Shown here one piece after another: positions 17,568 through 24,826 of a stretch of DNA of 34,265 nucleotides (the stretch's first letter is position 1; every line of letters starts with the position of its first letter). The stretch is from assembly GCF_013376095.1 (NCBI RefSeq), contig NZ_JAAMFN010000040.1, forward strand, positions 1-34,265. The letters run 5' to 3'. The notes under the pieces are model-generated. The model did not search any database. It saw only the letters and a program-made list of their open reading frames with translations, and had not been told where the DNA came from. The position numbers and the translations under genes were made by a program. The DNA is from Arthrobacter sp. SDTb3-6. Its GTDB lineage: Bacteria > Actinomycetota > Actinomycetes > Actinomycetales > Micrococcaceae.

Positions 17568-19376
17568 CTACTTGTAGAACTTCGGCGGCTTGGCGGGCGG
17601 GGTAGTCGACGGCGGCACGTTGTAGGTGCGCAGGACCTCCCCCATCACCTGGTTAAATGTAGCCCCCTGGGTCACCCCGTAGATGCTTCCCTTGGGCCGC
17701 TGGACCGTGATTGACACCACGTACTGCGGGTCCTCCATGGGCGCCATGCCAATGAACGAGGACGTGTATCCGTCAAACCCCACGCCGTTCGCGGCCGGGG
17801 CCTGCGAGGTTCCGGTTTTCCCGCCCACGCGGTATCCAGGAATGCCGATGGCGTTGTAGTGCGACATGGTGGCCACGCCCTCCAGCATGAGCCGGTCCTC
17901 GGCGGCGGTCTTTGGCGTGATCACCCGGATGCCGGGGGCCTGCTTGACGGTGTCCACCGTGCCGTCTGCGGCGGTTGTGGAGTCGATGATCTGCGGCTTG
18001 AGCCGCAGCCCGTCATTGGCCACCGTCTGGTAGATGAACGCGGACTGCAGCGGGGTCTGGGCCACGCCCTGGCCGAACAGCACCGTGTATTCCTGCCGGC
18101 CGTCCCACTGCTGCCAGGGCACCAGGATGCCCGGGCTTTCACCCGGCAGGTCGATCCCCGTCTTCGTGCCCACGCCGAACTTTGCCAGCCAGTCGTAACG
18201 CTCCTGCTTGGTCATTTTGGAACCGGCCATGACAGTTCCCGTGTTCATGGAGTCTGCGATGATGCCGGCCAGCGTGCGTTTTTCCGTGCCGTGGACAAAG
18301 GCGTCGTCAAAGGTCTGGCCGCCAATGGTCAGTGACGGCGGGACGAGGAAATGGCTCATGGGCGTGAACAGGCCTTTTTCCATGACACCGGAGGTGGTGA
18401 CGATCTTTTCGGTCGATCCAGGCTCCACCACGTCGCTCACCGTTCGCGAGCCGATGTCCGACTTCTTGGAGGCGCCGGGGTTGTTGGGGTCGTAGGAGTC
18501 GCTGTCCGCGATGGCGATGACCTTGCCGGTCTTGACCTCCAGCACGGTGATGCTGGCCCAGTCGGCGCTGTACTGCTCCTTCTGCTGCTGGGCCGCCTGT
18601 TGGGCGTAGTACTGGATGTCCTCGTTGATGGTGAGCTTGACCGTCTGCCCGTCAACGGCCGGGACGGTCGTGACGGGTGCCGTGGGAATGATGATGCCGT
18701 TCTTGCCGGCTTGGTAGATGCGGTAGCCGGGGGTGCCGGTGAGCTTGGCGTTCATGGTCTGTTCAATGCCGGCCAGGCCGTTGCCATTGGAGCCCACAAA
18801 GCCGACGATCGGCCCGCCCACCTGGCCCATTGGGTAGACGCGCTTGGTCTGGGCCTGCGAATAGATGCCCGGCACGCCGAGGGCCGCAACCTTGTCCTCC
18901 ACGGCAGGACTGACGTCGCGCACGATGTAGTTGAACACCTTGGTCCCGGTGGCGGCCTTCTTCACCTGGTCAACCGGCAGCGAAAGGACGTCAGCCAACT
19001 GCTGGAGGCCTTCGGCGCGGGTGAAGGTCTGCGTTTGCTTCGTGTCCGGGTCATAGTGCTGGTAGCTCGGGTACAGGGCGCTGTTGACCTGGTTGACGGT
19101 GATGTCGTACCGCAGGATGCTTTCAGCCAGCACCTTGCCGTTGGCGTCCACGATCTTTCCGCGCATGGCGGGCAGGACCTGCTTGACGGTGCGCTGGGAT
19201 TCGGCGGCCTCGGCCATCTTCCCCACGTCCAGGCCCTGGATCATGACCAGCTTGCCGGCGATGACCAGCAGGAACACGATCATGGCAATGAAGCCAATGC
19301 GCATGCGTCCGCGGCCGACCTTGTTCAGTTGGTGTGCACCTGCACCCCGTCCTGCCTTGGTGGAGTCTTGTGCCAC
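17568..19376 (-). CDS. ftsI: Septal class B penicillin-binding protein (FtsI/PBP)
   Basis: FtsI is the transpeptidase that crosslinks septal peptidoglycan and works with FtsW. The 602-residue protein has a short basic cytoplasmic tail, one membrane helix (about 27-47), a PBP dimer domain (about 65-235) and a transpeptidase domain with the three active-site motifs: SxxK at 321-324 (S321-T-E-K324), SxN at 376-378 (SMN), and KTG at 520-522. The Glu in the SxxK motif is less common than Phe or Met but does not affect the catalytic pair. The start is a GTG at 19376 with AAGGAAA at good distance. It ends in a Pro-rich tail. Drug sensitivity cannot be judged from this. Confidence 0.95.
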   Translation of the reverse strand: MAQDSTKAGRGAGAHQLNKVGRGRMRIGFIAMIVFLLVIAGKLVMIQGLDVGKMAEAAESQRTVKQVLPAMRGKIVDANGKVLAESILRYDITVNQVNSALYPSYQHYDPDTKQTQTFTRAEGLQQLADVLSLPVDQVKKAATGTKVFNYIVRDVSPAVEDKVAALGVPGIYSQAQTKRVYPMGQVGGPIVGFVGSNGNGLAGIEQTMNAKLTGTPGYRIYQAGKNGIIIPTAPVTTVPAVDGQTVKLTINEDIQYYAQQAAQQQKEQYSADWASITVLEVKTGKVIAIADSDSYDPNNPGASKKSDIGSRTVSDVVEPGSTEKIVTTSGVMEKGLFTPMSHFLVPPSLTIGGQTFDDAFVHGTEKRTLAGIIADSMNTGTVMAGSKMTKQERYDWLAKFGVGTKTGIDLPGESPGILVPWQQWDGRQEYTVLFGQGVAQTPLQSAFIYQTVANDGLRLKPQIIDSTTAADGTVDTVKQAPGIRVITPKTAAEDRLMLEGVATMSHYNAIGIPGYRVGGKTGTSQAPAANGVGFDGYTSSFIGMAPMEDPQYVVSITVQRPKGSIYGVTQGATFNQVMGEVLRTYNVPPSTTPPAKPPKFYK

Positions 19377-19437
19377 TGCGTTTCCTTGCCGTCTAGCCTA
19401 TGCGGACCCCTCGGCCCGCCGTGTGCCTGTCTCTACC

Positions 19438-20070
19438 CTAGCTGGCCCGCTGCGCCGGGGCCGGGATGGTGCCGCCATTCAAATCCGGTGTCACGGCCGA
19501 CGGCGCCGCTGCGGCCGGGGTGCCCCCCACCGGCTTTTCGGCCTTGGGCTGGTCCGCAGTGGTGGTGGATTTGACGCCCGCCGGCGGACGGTTGACGTCG
19601 GCCGGGGGAAGGACCACCAGCCCCTTGGTGTCTGCCGAGGCCGGCTGCGGATTCCCGGTCACCCGCTTGGTGCGCACGTCGATCTGGCCGGGGGCCGCGG
19701 CCGGGACCATGCCCATGGCCGTGGCCTGTGCCACTAGGGCCTGCGGGGCCTCCTTGGCGGACAGTTCAAGGTCCAGCGCCTGGTTGGACTTTTCCAGGGC
19801 CACCTGCTGGTTCTTCAGGTCAACCAGCTGGTACTGGCCCTGTGAGACGGACACACTCATCACGAGCACTGCCGTCAGGGCGCCGAGCACCAGCAGGAAC
19901 AGTGAGACCACGACGGGCTTCCTGCTTCGCCGCGGCGCGGACACCACCAGGGACAGCGGGGTACGGGGCGACTTGGCTGCCCCCGCCGGAGGATGCAGCT
20001 CCTCCAGGGACAGTGCGCGGGCGGTGTTGCCCACTGTCGTGGGGACTCTGCGTGATGCGGCCTGGCTCAT
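19438..20070 (-). CDS. ftsL: FtsL-like septum formation initiator
   Basis: Position between rsmH and ftsI and topology identify this as the FtsL equivalent, a bitopic protein that links FtsQ and the FtsW-FtsI synthase. The 210 residues comprise a basic cytoplasmic tail (1-51), one membrane helix (about 52-73), a short coiled coil (about 76-110, [20 protein letters not shown]), and a long Pro/Ala-rich extracytoplasmic tail (about 120-210). The tail is longer than in classical FtsL of about 120 residues. FtsL sequences diverge strongly, so the name rests on context and layout. Its ATG overlaps the rsmH stop (ATGA). Confidence 0.85.
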   Translation of the reverse strand: MSQAASRRVPTTVGNTARALSLEELHPPAGAAKSPRTPLSLVVSAPRRSRKPVVVSLFLLVLGALTAVLVMSVSVSQGQYQLVDLKNQQVALEKSNQALDLELSAKEAPQALVAQATAMGMVPAAAPGQIDVRTKRVTGNPQPASADTKGLVVLPPADVNRPPAGVKSTTTADQPKAEKPVGGTPAAAAPSAVTPDLNGGTIPAPAQRAS

Positions 20071-21065
20071 GCGGCGCTCCTGACTTTCACTTTTTCCACT
20101 GCCCGCAGCCGCGCGGAGGCGGCCCTGGGATTTTCCTTTATTTCTTCGTCTGTGGGAATTTCCGTGCCCTTGGTCAGGCGCTTAAGCGTCGCCTGGTGTT
20201 CCTCAAGTTCCACGGGGAATCCGGCGGGGGCGCTGGATCGCGATCCCGCGGCAAAGACCGCCTTGACGATCTTGTCCTCCAGCGAGTGGTAGGACATGAC
20301 CACGGCGCGCCCGTGCAGGGCCAGTGCGTCCACCGCGGCCGGGACGGCGCGTTCCAGGACGTCCAGTTCCTCGTTGACCTCAATGCGCAGGGCTTGAAAG
20401 GTCCGCTTGGCAGGGTGCCCGCCGGTGCGTGCCGCCCCGGCCGGCACCACGTTGCGGATGATCTCCACCAGTTCACCGGTGTGGGTCAGGGGTGCCTTGT
20501 CGCGGGCGGCCACGATGTGGTTCGCGATGCGGCCGGCGAACTTTTCCTCGCCCCACTTGCGGATGATGCGCACCAGGTCCTCTTCCGAGTAGCTGTTGAC
20601 GACGTCGGCCGCCGTCTGCCCCCGGCTGGTGTCCATGCGCATGTCCAGCGGGGCGTCAAAGGAGTAGGCGAAGCCGCGGTCCCGCTCGTCCAGCTGCAGC
20701 GACGACACGCCCAGGTCCATCAGGACGCCGTCGACGGACGGTATGCCCAGCCGGGCCAGGACTGCTTCGATTTCGTCATAGACGGCGTGGACCAGGTCGG
20801 TGCGGGCGGCGAACGGTGAGAGCCTCTCCCCGGCGAGGGCGAGGGCTTCGGTGTCCCTGTCGATGCCGACGAGGTGGAGGTCGCCAAAGCGCTCCAGCAT
20901 GGCCTCGCTGTGGCCGCCCATGCCCAGGGTGGCGTCCACGACGACGGGGGTGCGTCCGGCGTGCCGGGCCGCTTCAAAGGCGGGGGCCAGCAGGTTGATG
21001 CAGCGGTCCTTCAAAACGGGTGTGTGGCGGGCGGACGTGGGTGGCGTGGGGGTCTCCGACGTCAT
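20067..21065 (-). CDS. rsmH: 16S rRNA (cytosine-1402-N4)-methyltransferase
   Basis: RsmH (MraW) methylates N4 of C1402 in the decoding centre of 16S rRNA using S-adenosylmethionine. The 332-residue product has the SAM motif [16 protein letters not shown] (41-56), the catalytic-region [20 protein letters not shown], and ending motifs [12 protein letters not shown] and [14 protein letters not shown]. Start: the ATG at 21065 follows GGAGG by four bases and gives the family N terminus ([12 protein letters not shown]). Two further in-frame ATGs at 21083 and 21104 are less well supported. A 226-base leader separates it from mraZ. Confidence 0.95.
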   Translation of the reverse strand: MTSETPTPPTSARHTPVLKDRCINLLAPAFEAARHAGRTPVVVDATLGMGGHSEAMLERFGDLHLVGIDRDTEALALAGERLSPFAARTDLVHAVYDEIEAVLARLGIPSVDGVLMDLGVSSLQLDERDRGFAYSFDAPLDMRMDTSRGQTAADVVNSYSEEDLVRIIRKWGEEKFAGRIANHIVAARDKAPLTHTGELVEIIRNVVPAGAARTGGHPAKRTFQALRIEVNEELDVLERAVPAAVDALALHGRAVVMSYHSLEDKIVKAVFAAGSRSSAPAGFPVELEEHQATLKRLTKGTEIPTDEEIKENPRAASARLRAVEKVKVRSAA

Positions 21066-21134
21066 CACGCCTCCGTTTCTCATGGCTATGGATGGGTCTG
21101 TCATGCTGCCCGGGTTTGGCCTGGACTGGCGTGC

Positions 21135-21155
21135 CTGGTTCCGTTCTTGAACCAG
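21135..21155 (-). other. Small hairpin in the mraZ-rsmH spacer
   Basis: CTGGTTC and GAACCAG form a 7-bp stem with a 7-base loop in the untranslated spacer ahead of rsmH. A second possible stem (CCTGGCT/AGCCAGG) lies at about 21186-21211. Neither is followed by a U-tract. They could influence read-through or RNA stability; nothing else is seen in this 226-base gap. Confidence 0.35.
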
Positions 21156-21291
21156 ATCCCCCTCCGCGCCGGGCCGTGTCCCGCCTGGCTCCGGGGAAGG
21201 TGAGCCAGGTTTGACACTGCCGGGCGGGTGGAGATCTCATGCAAGATCCGGCCACCTGCGCTCTCAACGGGTCATTTCCGCTGGTGCGAGG

Positions 21292-21729
21292 TTACTGCGG
21301 GGTGCTGCCGGGGATGGTGTTCTCATCAATTTCCGAGAACGCCTTCTCCTGTGCTTCGAGGTAGCTGTTCCATGCGGTGGCGTCCCAGATTTCTGCCCGG
21401 TTGCCGGCGCCAATGACCACCAGCTCCCGTTCAAGACCTGCATAGGCGCGCAGTGTGGCCGGGATGGTCACACGCCCCTGCTTGTCCGGAACTTCATCCG
21501 ACGCGCCGGAGAGAAAGACGCGGATATAGTCCCTGGCCTGCCGATTCTGCATTGGCGCGCCGACCATGTCCGCATGGACCTTTTCAAACTCCCTGGCACT
21601 GAAGACGTAAATGCAGTTTTCCTGCCCCTTGGTCAGGACAAGTCCGCCGGCCAGTTCCTCCCGGAACTTGGCAGGAAGGATGATCCGGCCCTTTTCATCA
21701 AGGCGCGGCGAATGTGTTCCGAGAAACAT
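21292..21729 (-). CDS. mraZ: Transcriptional regulator MraZ
   Basis: MraZ is an AbrB-like DNA-binding protein that forms ring oligomers and controls the dcw cluster from its own promoter. The 145-residue protein has the two tandem SpoVT-AbrB-like halves: [24 protein letters not shown] (about 1-24) and [18 protein letters not shown] (about 82-99), each with the DxKGR-P-K core. The ATG at 21729 directly follows a G-rich ribosome site. It is the first gene of the cluster, and the upstream GTGGAG repeats form its probable autoregulatory site. Length is normal. Confidence 0.96.
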   Translation of the reverse strand: MFLGTHSPRLDEKGRIILPAKFREELAGGLVLTKGQENCIYVFSAREFEKVHADMVGAPMQNRQARDYIRVFLSGASDEVPDKQGRVTIPATLRAYAGLERELVVIGAGNRAEIWDATAWNSYLEAQEKAFSEIDENTIPGSTPQ

Positions 21730-21788
21730 CCCCCACCACCTTTAGATTGAGACCCCTGGACTGCCTTCCACCATTCCCCTCTTACGCG

Positions 21789-21820
21789 CTCCACCTTACT
21801 CCACAATCCTCCACCGTCAA
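21789..21820 (-). promoter_or_regulatory. mraZ promoter with three MraZ-type boxes
   Basis: On the minus strand GTGGAG occurs at 21814-21809, 21804-21799 and 21794-21789, an exact 10-bp period. A -35-like TTGACG (21820-21815) and a -10-like TAAGGT (21798-21793) are 16 bases apart and interleave with the boxes. Escherichia coli MraZ binds three TGGGN direct repeats with 5-base spacers, the same geometry. This is therefore a likely autorepression site controlling the cluster. Confidence 0.8.
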
Positions 21821-21886
21821 CGCCGAACGACACAATCTGCGGGCGTGTCGTGGGACCGTTTCCGCGCCAATGCTTGGATCCGGCCG

Positions 21887-21902
21887 GTGGTGCGTGGTGG
21901 AG
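21887..21902 (+). promoter_or_regulatory. MraZ-box-like pair on the plus strand
   Basis: GTGGTG (21887-21892) and GTGGAG (21897-21902) repeat with the same 10-bp spacing as the mraZ operator but in the opposite orientation, about 73 bases upstream of it. It could be an auxiliary MraZ site or chance in GC-rich DNA. Confidence 0.35.
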
Positions 21903-21995
21903 GGAAATTTCAGCACTCCGGCGCGGAGTCCTCCAGGCAGCGTCAGGAGTTGCCCCACAGCCCCCTTTTGCCCACCCGGGCAGGCCGGATTCCAG

Positions 21996-22039
21996 CCCCG
22001 GTGGGGCGAAGTGGAGGACCCCGGTGGGGCGAAGTGGAG
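21996..22039 (+). repeat. 23-bp tandem duplication containing two MraZ-box-like pairs
   Basis: A 21-base match recurs at a 23-base offset (21996-22016 and 22019-22039). Each copy holds GTGGGGCGAAGTGGAG, that is, two GTGGRG boxes at 10-bp spacing on the plus strand (22001/22011 and 22024/22034). It lies about 185-250 bases upstream of the mraZ boxes and just before the DUF3040 terminator. The rest of the stretch 21821-22054 shows no gene or other signal I can support. Confidence 0.6.
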
Positions 22040-22054
22040 CGGCTGCGTTCGGGC

Positions 22055-22080
22055 ACAAAAAAAGCCCGCTCAGCGGGCTT
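22055..22080 (-). terminator. Strong intrinsic terminator of the DUF3040 gene
   Basis: On the minus strand AAGCCCGC, a three-base loop and GCGGGCTT are followed by an unbroken U-tract (seven T in the DNA). This is the clearest canonical rho-independent terminator in the window. It lies about 95 bases past the DUF3040 stop and isolates mraZ from upstream transcription. Confidence 0.92.
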
Positions 22081-22173
22081 GGAACGCACTCCCCCGTCGT
22101 GCACATGCATCTCACGCAGGGATTCGCCCCATGGCGCGGGGGGCGTCGTGGGGCGGTCGGCTGTGTTATTCGG

Positions 22174-22539
22174 CTACTGGTCCTTGCGGCGTTCTTCCCA
22201 ACGCTCTTCAAGGTTGTTCATGAAGCCGCTCTTTGGCTTGGTGGCGGACTTGGCACCGCCTGCGGGGCCGCGGCTGAACTTGGGCCGCGAAATGGCAATG
22301 TACACGCCGGCTCCCATGATGAGGAATCCAATGATCCCCACCACGATCACCTTGATCGCAACGCCACCCAGCAGCACCATGATGCCGGCAATCATGACCA
22401 GGATGCCGATCACAATGTGCCGTGTGGACAATGAACGCGCTGGATCCGATGCCAGGGTGTGGGCAAATTTCGGGTCCTCGTCGTGCAACTGCTGCTCCAG
22501 TTGGTCAAGCAGTCTTTGCTCGTGCTCCGAGAGGGGCAT
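22174..22539 (-). CDS. DUF3040 membrane protein
   Basis: The 121-residue protein begins with the DUF3040 signature MPLSEHEQRLLDQLEQQL and DPKFAHTL, then has two hydrophobic segments (about 43-61 and 64-83) and a basic, charged C-terminal tail. The function of the family is unknown. Relatives sit near mraZ in other actinobacteria (Rv2169c in Mycobacterium tuberculosis as I remember), so a link to envelope biology is plausible but unproven. The ATG at 22539 has an AAGGAGG ribosome site; the frame opens 15 bases earlier. It is flanked by its own terminator and a 216-base upstream gap, so it is probably monocistronic. Confidence 0.93.
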   Translation of the reverse strand: MPLSEHEQRLLDQLEQQLHDEDPKFAHTLASDPARSLSTRHIVIGILVMIAGIMVLLGGVAIKVIVVGIIGFLIMGAGVYIAISRPKFSRGPAGGAKSATKPKSGFMNNLEERWEERRKDQ

Positions 22540-22755
22540 GACGACCTCCTTCATATCAGTGCCATAGGCGTCTTAAACCCATTAACGCCTTCACTGCCCG
22601 GAATAGTTCCCCGCGGCGTGCCGGCCCAAGGAATGGACCGCGTCCTGCGGAGCGCCAACGGGCCGTGAAGCCATTGATAAGCCAACTCCTACTACTAACA
22701 ATAGGCGTGTTTTCGTTGAACTGAAACCCGGCGCCGGGCGGTTCGACGGGCGGTG
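22540..22755 (-). promoter_or_regulatory. Spacer with probable DUF3040 promoter
   Basis: The 216 bases between dinB and the DUF3040 gene include an AT-richer patch (about 22670-22705). There TTGTTA and TATCAA on the minus strand could be -35 and -10 sites about 16-17 bases apart. A small open frame here overlaps the dinB end and is not supported as a gene. Confidence 0.3.
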
Positions 22756-24060
22756 TCAAAAACCCTCCCGGCCGCCCCGTTCCGGGGTGTTCCGGGTGGT
22801 CTTGAGCAGTCTGGCAGGCACGATTCCGGCCCGGCCAAACTTTGCCGCAATCGCGTCCCCCACCACCTCGGCGGCCCGGCTGTTGTCCTCGCGCGGGTCC
22901 AGTGCGAGTTGCAGCGGTGCCGAGCTGGCCGGCTCCAGGGACTCCACCCGTACGCCGATCAGCCGTACGCTTTGCGGCCGGATGCCCAGGGCGCGCAGCA
23001 GGCCCGTGGCCCCGGCGTATATTTGCCCGGCACTGTCAATGCCCGCGGGCATGGCCTTGGACCGGCTGATCGTGGAAAAGTCGGAGTACTTGATCTTCAG
23101 CGCCAGCGTCCGACCGGCCAGCCCAGACTCGCGGAGGCGGCCGGCCACGCGGTGCGAGAGGCGCAGCAGTTCCTTGGTGAGGACGTCGTCGTCGAACGTG
23201 TCGACGGCAAAGGTTTCCTCGGCGCCGATGCTCTTTTCCACCCGGACCGGGGTGACGGGACGCGGGTCGATGCCCCAGGCCAGGTTGTGAAGGGCCACGC
23301 CGCCGGCGCCGAGCGCCTTGTGCATGACGGCCAAGGGGGTGGCGGCGACGTCGGCCACGGTAAAAATGCCCAGCCGCTGCAGGGACTCGAGGGTCCTGGC
23401 ACCGACGCCCCACAGCGCCTGGACCGGCAGCGTGTGCAGGTACTCCACGGTGCGGTCCTTTTCAATGAGCAGCATGCCGTCCGGTTTGCACCGCGTGGAT
23501 GCGATCTTGGCCACAAACTTGGTCGCCGCGATTCCGACCGACGCCGTAATGCCCAGTTCGGTGGCCACGCGCCGGCGCACCATGGCCCCGATGTCCAGGG
23601 GCGTGCCCAGGCGGCGCAGGGCACCGGAGATGTCCAGAAACGCCTCGTCCACGCTCAGCGGCTCCACCTTGTCGGTGATGGAGTTGAACAGGCCCATCAC
23701 CTGCCGGGAAACTTCCTGGTAGTCCCCGTGCCGCGGTTCAATGACGACAGCGGAGGGGGCCATCCGCAGGGCCGTCGCCATGGGCATTGCCGAGCGCACC
23801 CCCAGCGCCCTGGCCTCGTACGATGCGGAGAGCACCACCGAGCGCCCCTCCGGAAAGCCCACAATCACCTGCCGGCCCCTTAGCCCGGGGCGCCGGCGCA
23901 GCTCCACCGAGACAAAAAACGCATCCATGTCCACATGCATGATGGTGCAGCCGGACTGGTCCAGCACGCGTCCGGCCTGCCCGCGGCGAAGCGCCTCCTC
24001 GGCGCGGCTGCTCTCCGGCCGGCGCGGTCGTTCCGGGATGCGGCGCGGTTGCTGTTCCAC
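22756..24060 (-). CDS. dinB: DNA polymerase IV (Y family)
   Basis: DinB is a translesion DNA polymerase. The 434-residue protein has the metal-binding HVDMDAFFVSVE (42-53, D44), the YEAR motif (81-84), SVDEAFLDIS with the catalytic D138-E139, and the ASVGIAATKFVAKIAS finger/palm segment. The helix-hairpin region (ALWGVGARTLESLQRLGI) and a little-finger domain follow. The basic N-terminal extension of about 40 residues is shared by actinobacterial DinB proteins. The GTG at 24060 is chosen; the frame continues to 24180 without family similarity. No ribosome site precedes the GTG, but TAAGCT lies seven bases before it, so the transcript may be leaderless. The gene is divergent from the lipoprotein gene. 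Confidence 0.93.
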   Translation of the reverse strand: MEQQPRRIPERPRRPESSRAEEALRRGQAGRVLDQSGCTIMHVDMDAFFVSVELRRRPGLRGRQVIVGFPEGRSVVLSASYEARALGVRSAMPMATALRMAPSAVVIEPRHGDYQEVSRQVMGLFNSITDKVEPLSVDEAFLDISGALRRLGTPLDIGAMVRRRVATELGITASVGIAATKFVAKIASTRCKPDGMLLIEKDRTVEYLHTLPVQALWGVGARTLESLQRLGIFTVADVAATPLAVMHKALGAGGVALHNLAWGIDPRPVTPVRVEKSIGAEETFAVDTFDDDVLTKELLRLSHRVAGRLRESGLAGRTLALKIKYSDFSTISRSKAMPAGIDSAGQIYAGATGLLRALGIRPQSVRLIGVRVESLEPASSAPLQLALDPREDNSRAAEVVGDAIAAKFGRAGIVPARLLKTTRNTPERGGREGF

Positions 24061-24067
24061 GGAACCA

Positions 24068-24073
24068 AGCTTA
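24068..24073 (-). promoter_or_regulatory. Candidate -10 of a leaderless dinB promoter
   Basis: TAAGCT on the minus strand fits the actinobacterial TANNNT -10 pattern and stands seven bases before the GTG of dinB, so transcription would start at or next to the start codon. No -35 is evident. No LexA-type palindrome was seen here. Confidence 0.4.
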
Positions 24074-24183
24074 CTGGCCGGCGGGCGCTTCCGGCCGAGG
24101 GCCCCACACGTGCGCCCGGCAGGCATTGGGTAAACTTGGAGGCGATCCGTTGCACCGCTCCCGGCAGCTAAGGAAACCAAGTC

Positions 24184-24747
24184 ATGACCAGCAGCAACAT
24201 TGCCCCCTCGCGCCCCTTCCGGCGGTGGCGGTGGGCCGGCCCCTCGGCGGCAGCCCTTGCCGCCGCGATGTTGCTGACGGGCTGCTCCGGCGGCACCGCC
24301 CCCGCCGCCACCGTGGCAACCACCGCCGCGGCGGTTCCGGCCACGGCGGGCCCGACGTCGTCGTCCACCTCCTCCGCCACGGCCGCTGCCACCCCCACCG
24401 CGCTCACGGCCAAGGACAAACTAGTGGCCGGATTCCCGGCCAGGCTCATCCCGGTCATGAAGGGCGCACAGGTCCAGTCGTCGAGCCTGCAGCACTCGAC
24501 GCCCCTGTCGGTGGCAACCCTGATCGAGACCGTGACCGCCAAGCCCGCGGACGTGCTTGCCTTTTACACCAAGGTCTACGAGGGCCAAAAGTTCACCGCC
24601 CTGAAGGGTGAGAAGGTGGACGGGACCCCCTTGAAAACGTTTGTGCGCTCCGCCGGCCAGGAGACTGTCAACGTTGCCGTGGTGGAGACAGGCAACACCG
24701 CAACGGTGACCATCGGCGCGAATGTCCTGCCGGCGTCGCTCAAATAG
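24184..24747 (+). CDS. Predicted lipoprotein of unknown function
   Basis: The 187-residue protein has a basic N terminus, a hydrophobic stretch (about 19-30) and the lipobox LTGC, with C34 as the lipid-modified residue. It should be exported, lipidated and cut by LspA. A Thr/Ala/Ser-rich linker (about 38-75) leads to a small globular domain (about 76-187) that I do not recognise. That domain begins with KDKLVAGFPARLIPVMKGA and contains ADVLAFYTKVYEGQKF. It starts with an ATG preceded by AAGGA nine bases away; TAAACT at 24131 may be its -10. It lies 79 bases upstream of the polyprenyl synthase gene on the same strand, so they may be co-transcribed. Confidence 0.85.
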   Translation: MTSSNIAPSRPFRRWRWAGPSAAALAAAMLLTGCSGGTAPAATVATTAAAVPATAGPTSSSTSSATAAATPTALTAKDKLVAGFPARLIPVMKGAQVQSSSLQHSTPLSVATLIETVTAKPADVLAFYTKVYEGQKFTALKGEKVDGTPLKTFVRSAGQETVNVAVVETGNTATVTIGANVLPASLK

Positions 24748-24826
24748 TCCCGCCTTCACCTCCCGTTTTTTACGACAGCGACGGCCACGGCCGTCCCCGC
24801 TCCACACACAGCAAGGATCCGCCCGC

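Noticed and set aside
17568-19376. FtsI suspected inactive because the SxxK motif reads STEK
   Set aside because: The catalytic Ser and Lys are both present and the SxN and KTG motifs are intact, so the enzyme should be active.
20067-21104. Missing ftsA, murB and ddl as signs of a broken cluster
   Set aside because: Their absence is normal: actinobacteria lack ftsA, and murB and ddl are often elsewhere in this group.
21633-22211. Minus-strand frame upstream of and overlapping mraZ
   Set aside because: It runs through the mraZ operator and the DUF3040 terminator in another frame and has no recognisable content.
22556-22759. Small minus-strand frame between dinB and the DUF3040 gene
   Set aside because: It overlaps the dinB end, lacks a ribosome site and shows no family features; the region looks like promoter DNA.
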